The notes under the pieces were generated by a model. It was given only the letters and a program-made list of their open reading frames with translations. It was not told where the DNA came from and did not search any database. A program made the translations under genes and the position numbers. Positions 58,506-64,000 of a stretch of DNA of 64,000 nt are shown in pieces; the stretch's first letter is position 1; the number at the start of each line of letters is the position of its first letter. The stretch is taken from NCBI RefSeq assembly GCF_030272615.1, contig NC_081411.1:213519744-213583743 (forward strand), written 5' to 3'. The DNA is from Cryptomeria japonica. Its lineage: Eukaryota; Streptophyta; Pinopsida; Cupressales; Cupressaceae.

Positions 58506-59370
58506 GCCATTGAGCTCACTAATGGGGCCAAGTCGGTCTGGCAAAAGAAGAGACCTGTCAATCCAAAAATTGAGTTCCTTATGGCTCATGAATTGAAGAA
58601 GCTGATAGAATCAAAGAACATCTACCCCATCAAGCACAGTACATGGGTATCTAGTTTGGTGCCAGTCAGGAAAAATAATGGAGATATCCAACTTTGTGTG
58701 GATTTCTGAGACCTGAACCAAGCATCTCTAAAAGACCATTATCCTTTGCCATCAATGGAACAGTTGTTAAGAATGGTAGTAGGGTCATGGATGTTCTCAA
58801 TGTTATATGGTTTCTCGGGTTATAACCAAGTATTCGTGAAGCTAGAAGATCAACATAAGACAACCTTCATGACCAAATGGGGAACATTCGCTTATTAGAA
58901 AATGTCATTTGGGTTGTCAAATGTCAGTGCAACTTTTCCAAGAGCTATAGATTTGGCCTTCAAGGAGCTCATTAACAAAATCATCCTCATATATTTGGAT
59001 GACTTGACCATGTTTTCAAAACATAAATAAGATCATTTCGATCATCTTGAGCTAGTGTTCCAGAAGTGTTTAGAGTTTGGCATCTCTTTAAACCCAAAGA
59101 AATGTATTTTTGGGGTCCTGCAAGGAAAATTACTATGGCATGTATTGTCAAAGGAAGGAGTCTCCATCGATCCTGAATTAGTGAAGGAAATAAAGGAGCT
59201 TCCTCTTCTTGTCAACAAAAAGGGCGTCCATTCCTCCCTAGGTAAGGTTAACTTCATTAGCCGCTTTATCTCAGACTTTGTCGGGATGGTGAGACCTATC
59301 ACTCTAATGCTTAAAAAGGAAACCCATTTTAAATGGACTCCTAAAGCTAAATAGGATTTTGAGAAGATCA
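58506..59370 (+). pseudogene. Gypsy reverse transcriptase, right of the insertion, decayed
   Basis: KKRPVNPKIEFLMAHELKKL, WVSSLVPVRKNNGDIQLCVDF, a stop, and DLNQASLKDHYPLPSMEQLL open the domain. FSGYNQVFVKLEDQHKTTF follows, in which the catalytic Asp before GFSGYNQ is Tyr (MLYGFSGYNQ). ILIYLDDLTMFSKH keeps the YLDD pair. SLNPKKCIFGVLQGKLLWHV and VNFISRFISDFVGMVRPIT are the thumb and connection. Confidence 0.9.
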
Positions 59371-59830
59371 AGGATACTATCTGTTCAGCCCCGCTCTATC
59401 CAACCCTGATATGTTTAAGAATTTTATTATGTATGTTTTCTCTAGCCATTATAGCATTGTTGTAGTTCTAACCCAGAAAGATATAGATAAAAGGGGTGAG
59501 CACCCCATAGCTTTCCATTCCAATACTCTAAAGGAATATGAGGGTAAGTACAATTTCATTGAAAGGAAAGCTTTGGCCGTATTCAAAGGCCTTAAAAAGT
59601 TTAGGCACTTTGTTGCTTGTAATAAGACTACCGTGTATGTCACTCACCCTTCAGTCAGAGAATATATCATGGAAGGCGACATTACGGAGAAGAGGGCAAA
59701 ATGGATTACCAAAATCCTCAAGTACGACATTGATGTCAGGCCCACCAAGATAATTCGCGGTAAAGGTTTGTGTGAATACATATCCCAGGAGTTCAAACCC
59801 CAAGAAGCCAAGATAACTACAGAAGAAGTT
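59371..59830 (+). pseudogene. Gypsy RNase H after reverse transcriptase
   Basis: FIMYVFSSHYSIVVVLTQKD, HPIAFHSNTLKEYEGKYNFI, ERKALAVFKGLKKFRHF and YVTHPSVREYIMEGDITEKR, then YDIDVRPTKIIRGKGLCEYI. This is the usual gypsy RNase H with key acidic positions poorly kept (the first Asp is in a Tyr-Val context). It is the second RNase H of this polyprotein. Confidence 0.8.
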
Positions 59831-59869
59831 ATAATGGTCACTTCCAAACCAACAAAAGCATGGTGGATG

Positions 59870-61115
59870 GAGACTCGGAGACATTTTATGAAGACTGGAA
59901 TTTTTCCTAAAGGCCTCCCTCTCGAAAAGAGGAGATTTTATAGACTATAGAATAGCGGCTTCCGCTTGGTGGATGGGATACTTTTTAAAAGAATTTTTGA
60001 TGGATTCTTATTCTGTTGCATGAGCCAAAGCCAAGCTAGTAAGGTTCTACATGAATTTCACTATGGTTCATCAGGAAGTCACTTTTTGGCACAAATTGCC
60101 ATCATCAAGATCACCCGCGTCAGATATTTCTGGCCCTCTATGTTCTAAGATGCACACACCCTGGTAAGAGAAAGAAAAGAATGCTAGTACTACAGTGGCA
60201 GGTGTAGAAAGGAAGAAATGCCACTCAGACCTATAATGGTGGAGGAACCCTTTGCTCAATGGGGTCTCTACTTCATAGGGATGATCAACCCTCCAAGCTC
60301 AGCTAGACACAAGTGGATCTTAACCATGACTGACTACTTCACCAGATGGTTTGAAGTTGTTCCCCTGATGCAATTCATCAAAAACCAAGATATTAATGTT
60401 TCTAGAAGACTTAGTGTGCTGATATGGTCTGCCAAAGACCATAATATCAGATAAAGTGCGAGCATTCATAGGCTCATGAATCACCCAATTTGCTCTTAGT
60501 AAATGTATTTACCTAAAAACCTCCTCAAACTACTATCCACAAGGAAATGGCCTGGTCGAGTCCACTAACAAGAATCTCATCAGGATCATTAAAAGGATGG
60601 GCTCTGAGCATAAAAGGGAGTAGCATCACCACTTGAGGAATGCATTATGGGTCGACCAGATAACACCCAAATAGGTCTTAAAGAATTCTCCATATAAGTT
60701 GGTCTATGGTAAAGACACATTGTTCCCCGTGTCTCTAGAATTCCCCGCCTTACAATTACTCAAGTCTATCATGGTGGTAGAGAATTATCCCATGGAAGTG
60801 AGATTGGTAGAAATTATGGAACTAGAAGAGGCAAGGGAAGCAGCATTTGCATCTCTTCAAAACCATCAGCAAACCATCAAGAAGTGGTTTGACAATAAGA
60901 AAAGTTCTAACCTGGAATTCAAAAAAGGTGACCTTGTTTTGAAATACAATGAAAGGACAACGAAGCCCGGTCAACATGCTAAATTTGATGGGTTATGGGA
61001 GGCACCCTTCCACATTATAAATTCCAAAGGTTTCAATTATTTTGATCTTGAAGATATGCAAGGAGATTCTCTCAGGATCCCAGTCAACGAGTTCCACATT
61101 AAACCTTTTCACTAG
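59870..61115 (+). pseudogene. Gypsy integrase, decayed
   Basis: VLHEFHYGSSGSHFLAQIAI supplies zinc-finger histidines and ARYFWPSMF-type sequence follows. The catalytic core begins FAQWGLYFIGMINPPSS, where the expected Asp of WGLDFIG is Tyr, then WILTMTDYFTRWFEVVPL. A middle part (60440-60690) is only readable across frameshifts (YPQGNGLVES-like at 60536). KLVYGKDTLFPVSLEFPALQ, then FKKGDLVLKYNERTTKPGQH and FDGLWEAPFHIINSKGFNYF, form the C-terminal module ending at 61113. No chromodomain follows. Confidence 0.85.
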
Positions 61116-61503
61116 CAGCTTTTCTCTAATGTACATAATGTAAATAGTGCTTTTGTGTGTCTTATTTATCTAATTATGTTTCTCCATTCTCCTCAAGGCA
61201 AAATTAAATCACAAGATACTCCTTGATCAAACAAAAGAAATCTTTATATTATAGTTATCTTTATATTACAATATATCATGAGGCCTGTGGCCTAGTTTTG
61301 AAGAAGAAAAAGACAAAGTTCTCTAAAGATAGGGTAGTTCTATTTCATGAATCTTCTTCATCTTCCTCATCCATCTGAAAATCAGAGTCATCAGCTTCAT
61401 CTTTGGCATCTTCCCCCTCTGACCACTCATGATCAAAATTGTCGCCAAGCTTCTGAGCTGTTGATACAAGCACTGGATTGGGTTGGACATGCAGCGCCAA
61501 AAT
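61116..61503 (+). other. Spacer between gypsy pol and the antisense ORF
   Basis: It follows the pol stop. Nothing recognisable is coded; a pyrimidine-rich stretch (CTTCTTCATCTTCCTCATCC) lies at 61350-61372. The antisense ORF would terminate into it. Confidence 0.4.
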
Positions 61504-62480
61504 CTACAGAAATATATAGTCCCAAAAATTAGTATACCATTCAGTACCAGTCGAGATGGGCACTATCAGATGGACCCGAAGGAGGAACTGTGTAGTAAGC
61601 TCCACTCGGAATCCATGCGATGACAACGACATAGTCTTCAGACCACTGATAAGTAGGTGCCATGTCACTTGTTCTCCAGAGGTGATGAAACATTGTAAAT
61701 CTGAGGCCAAAGGAAAGCCTCTAAAAGGGACATAATATGCCACCACGTCTTCCAAGCTGCCTAGATAATTTAGGGAGAAGAGGGTTTTGGCTACCTCTGA
61801 GGTCAAGTATCCAATCATCGCGATATCCAATAACGAAGCTACAAAATGTGAGCAAATATCTGTGTTCACACAATATCTATCTACGTCATCAATAAAATCC
61901 TCATCGAGCACCCATTTAATGGCAGTGAACATCAAGGTATTTTTGTGTCGTGTCATCCTTTGTAGTCTTTGGTCCCAAATGTTCCCCAAGAAAGCAACCT
62001 GTGCCTTACTTCTAGTGAGCCTGATGAGAGTATCCATTTCTCTAAGAAACTTCATCGTTGAAGCTAGATATTGTGCAAAAGGAATGTCTGAAAAGACATA
62101 TTTATAGTGTATTTTCAACTCTAGATGATAATTGAAGTAAAACACCAGTGCTCTCGATTTTCAAAGCATCTGTTTTCCCTCATCAATTCGCACAAGTAGG
62201 CAAATTCTAGTTCGAAGGTGGCAAACGTCCTGCCTTGTGCCTCAAAAAGAGCAGCGATGTCCTCAAATGCCATGCGTATGTACTGGTACATCATGTTTAA
62301 GCCACAATGCCTGTGGGTCTGCTATAACTCGTGCAATCCTTGTTGGTTGTTGATACTCTCCTTAATGGGGAGATTTGTCTAGACAAGCAAATCATCTCAA
62401 GTGGCTCTAATTAAAGATGGGTTGAATAGGTGTTCTCTTGGGAATCGCAGACAATGGCGCTCCTCCTTTTTAAAAATTAA
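61504..62480 (-). pseudogene. Antisense ORF downstream of gypsy pol, unknown function
   Basis: On the minus strand a frame from about 62480 runs to 61504 with stops and a frameshift near 62150. The last 213 codons are open and include AQYLASTMKFLREMDTLIRL, ICSHFVASLLDIAMIGYLTS and EDVVAYYVPFRGFPLASDLQ. The upstream part has YQYIRMAFEDIAALFEAQGR and ELEFAYLCELMRENRCFE. No family is recognised. Tat-lineage gypsy elements such as maize Grande are known to carry an antisense ORF between pol and the 3' LTR, and position and strand fit that. Confidence 0.55.
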
Positions 62481-62559
62481 TTGTAGTTAGGAAATGAACT
62501 AGAATACATGTGAATGGGTGCTCATCATTATTTGCCTTATTTCATGAAGATCTAAGCAT

Positions 62560-64000
62560 GTGACTCATTTAAGGAACAAATTCACCAGGTGCCCATCATA
62601 TTGTTCATTTTACAACCTAGAGCGTCAAGAAGATTTAGAAGTGTCAGGAAGAGAATTTCTCCTAGGGATGATGGAGATGGAAGCAGCCCCATCAAGTTCC
62701 CTCCAAGAAAGATTGTGGGTCGATGTATTTGGAGAGCTCTCATATTCTTCCCATGCCATTCCCCCAAAGCTAGAATACAAGAGGACTAAATCTAAATCAA
62801 AGACGGCCACCCACAACCCAACTGCGGTGAGAGATTCTCTGAAAAATGTTGTTGAGCCAGAACTTCACAAGTAGCCGAAGAACCTCAAAGAGGTCACTTG
62901 CAACAGAATGATTAAACACAAAATGAGGCAACAATCTACAACAGTTAATTTCTAGAATAGTGGTGCTCCCCAATTCGTGGTCCCCATGGTCCTGCACTAT
63001 CCAGAGTTTGCATGTGCTAATAGGTTTGACTCGGCTTCTTGTTCAATTAAGGGCTCTTTTTTTTAAATAGTCATAACCCCAGAAGCTGTGAGGGACATGA
63101 TGTGTTGTCTCTATTTTGACTCGATGGAGGTGTTCTCTAAAAATGCCATGGAGTAATATGGGAGCACTAGAAGAGATATTACCTCTTTCTATCATAGCGC
63201 GTTGAACCAAAGTCCATCTACTGGACCTCCAAGGCTCCCTCTATCTTAGAGTGACTTGAGGCATGATGACCTCAAGGATATTTCCTCAACTCTTGCATGG
63301 CTATGCGATTACGATAGTGACCGGGAGATCACTGCTCCCATGATGGGCTTCTTGTTCAAATGTCGAAAGCAAAAAGGGTCATTTCATTTTGATTTCTCTA
63401 TCTTTATAGCTAGAGAGATGGTAAAGAAGCTAGCTGAGTTCCAGCATTTTCAGCGGTTCAGGTTTGCCTCAATCTTAGAAAACCTTTTCTTGCACCAAAA
63501 CAATTTTTTTTTATCCAATTCATGCGATTGGCTACTTATGACGAGTCAGGGAATAGAATGCCTATATTAGCTCAAACACCCCTCTTACTAGATTCTTTTG
63601 ATGCCTACCAGTTTTCAGACTATTTCTTGACTCCGGTCCTTAGAGATCTTGGTTTAATCCCTGAGGAACCCCTTGCCCACTTTTCTTGGATACAAATGAA
63701 TTAGATGTATAATAAGCACCCTCCTTGTGACTGGTTTATAGGTAGTGACTTTTCCTTTGTCTGAGTGCATGGCTTCTCTAAAGAGCCTTTCCACCTACCT
63801 ACCTATGTCACCAAAAGAACCCTCATCCTTTAAATTTTATGGCAATTGGTGCAGATTGAAAGAGCTATAGGGGCGGGAAAGCATGATACATCAATTATAG
63901 AGGACCATAAATCCATTGGCCCCATTACTCTCATCTGGAGGAGTGTTGCCAAAATGTCCTGATATCCAAGCTGGTGCAACTTGGCTTAGTAGTGATTGAC
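62560..64000 (+). pseudogene. ORF3: sense accessory protein behind gypsy pol, decayed, runs off the window
   Basis: One frame can be followed from 62560 through single stops (62872, 62953, 63064, 63154) to a frameshift near 63510, then on to the end of the window. Motifs: PMVLHYPEFACANRFDSASC, VITPEAVRDMM (63070-63102), TLAWLCDYDSDREITAPMMG, HFDFSIFIAREM (63385-63420), LAEFQHFQRFRFASILENLF, DYFLTPVLRDLGLIPEEPL and HGFSKEPFHLP (63768-63800). The order and several motifs match ORF1 at 23755-26846, and the ITPEAV segment matches ORF2. It is not part of gag or pol. Confidence 0.6.

Overview
The window looks like nuclear DNA of a seed plant, most likely a large, repeat-rich gymnosperm genome. That placement is an inference from AT-rich sequence, stacked old LTR retrotransposons, satellite arrays and the absence of any intact host gene; species cannot be read from it. 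There is no bacterial, organellar or phage signature. No tRNA, rRNA or CRISPR locus was found. Every long reading frame that can be followed is broken by stops or frameshifts, so the window is a layered graveyard of mobile elements.

Layout. 1-6.4 kb: a decayed, spliced-looking gene fragment (+), AT-rich repeats, a (CT)n tract, and a minus-strand multi-exon pseudogene with a GHGKGEHDGA signature and a duplicated 69-bp exon. 6.4-11.9 kb: a satellite of about 137 bp built from inverted 20-bp sub-units, split by a 3,950-bp TG...CA element with a perfect 5-bp target duplication (CACCA). 11.9-16.2 kb: a minus-strand copia-type LTR, then a minus-strand chromovirus remnant (LTR, chromodomain, integrase, RNase H end). 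16.5-21.4 kb: a copia RNase H end, a short LTR, a decayed gag-like gene and local tandem repeats. 21.4-34.3 kb: a copia element (+) with two LTRs, whose 5' LTR is split by a 5,014-bp insertion (target duplication GCCTG) carrying a ~1,030-codon decayed gene (ORF1) and no pol. 34.3-42.3 kb: a related LTR with gag remnant, a minus-strand gag-protease-only copia derivative, a MITE-like element and a second gag remnant. 42.5-64 kb: a Ty3/gypsy element (+) with LTR, primer site, leader, gag, protease, RNase H, reverse transcriptase, second RNase H and integrase, followed by an antisense ORF and a sense accessory ORF (ORF3) that runs off the window. Its reverse transcriptase gene is split by a 9,092-bp minus-strand non-autonomous element (two 1.17-kb LTRs, primer site, coiled-coil/zinc-knuckle gag, and a ~1,100-codon ORF2 in place of pol). 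The gag of that element is split again by a 1,345-bp solo-LTR-like insertion. The last two insertions are proved by restored reading frames at the junctions.

The most interesting signal is an accessory protein family. ORF1 (in the 5-kb insertion) and ORF3 (behind the gypsy pol) share several short motifs in the same order, and ORF2 shares at least two of them. Three structurally different elements therefore seem to carry versions of one non-retroviral protein of unknown function. Other items worth a second look are a regularly spaced array of 21-bp palindromes, an inverted-subunit satellite, RNase H domains on both sides of the reverse transcriptase, and the exon duplication in the GHGKGEHDGA pseudogene.
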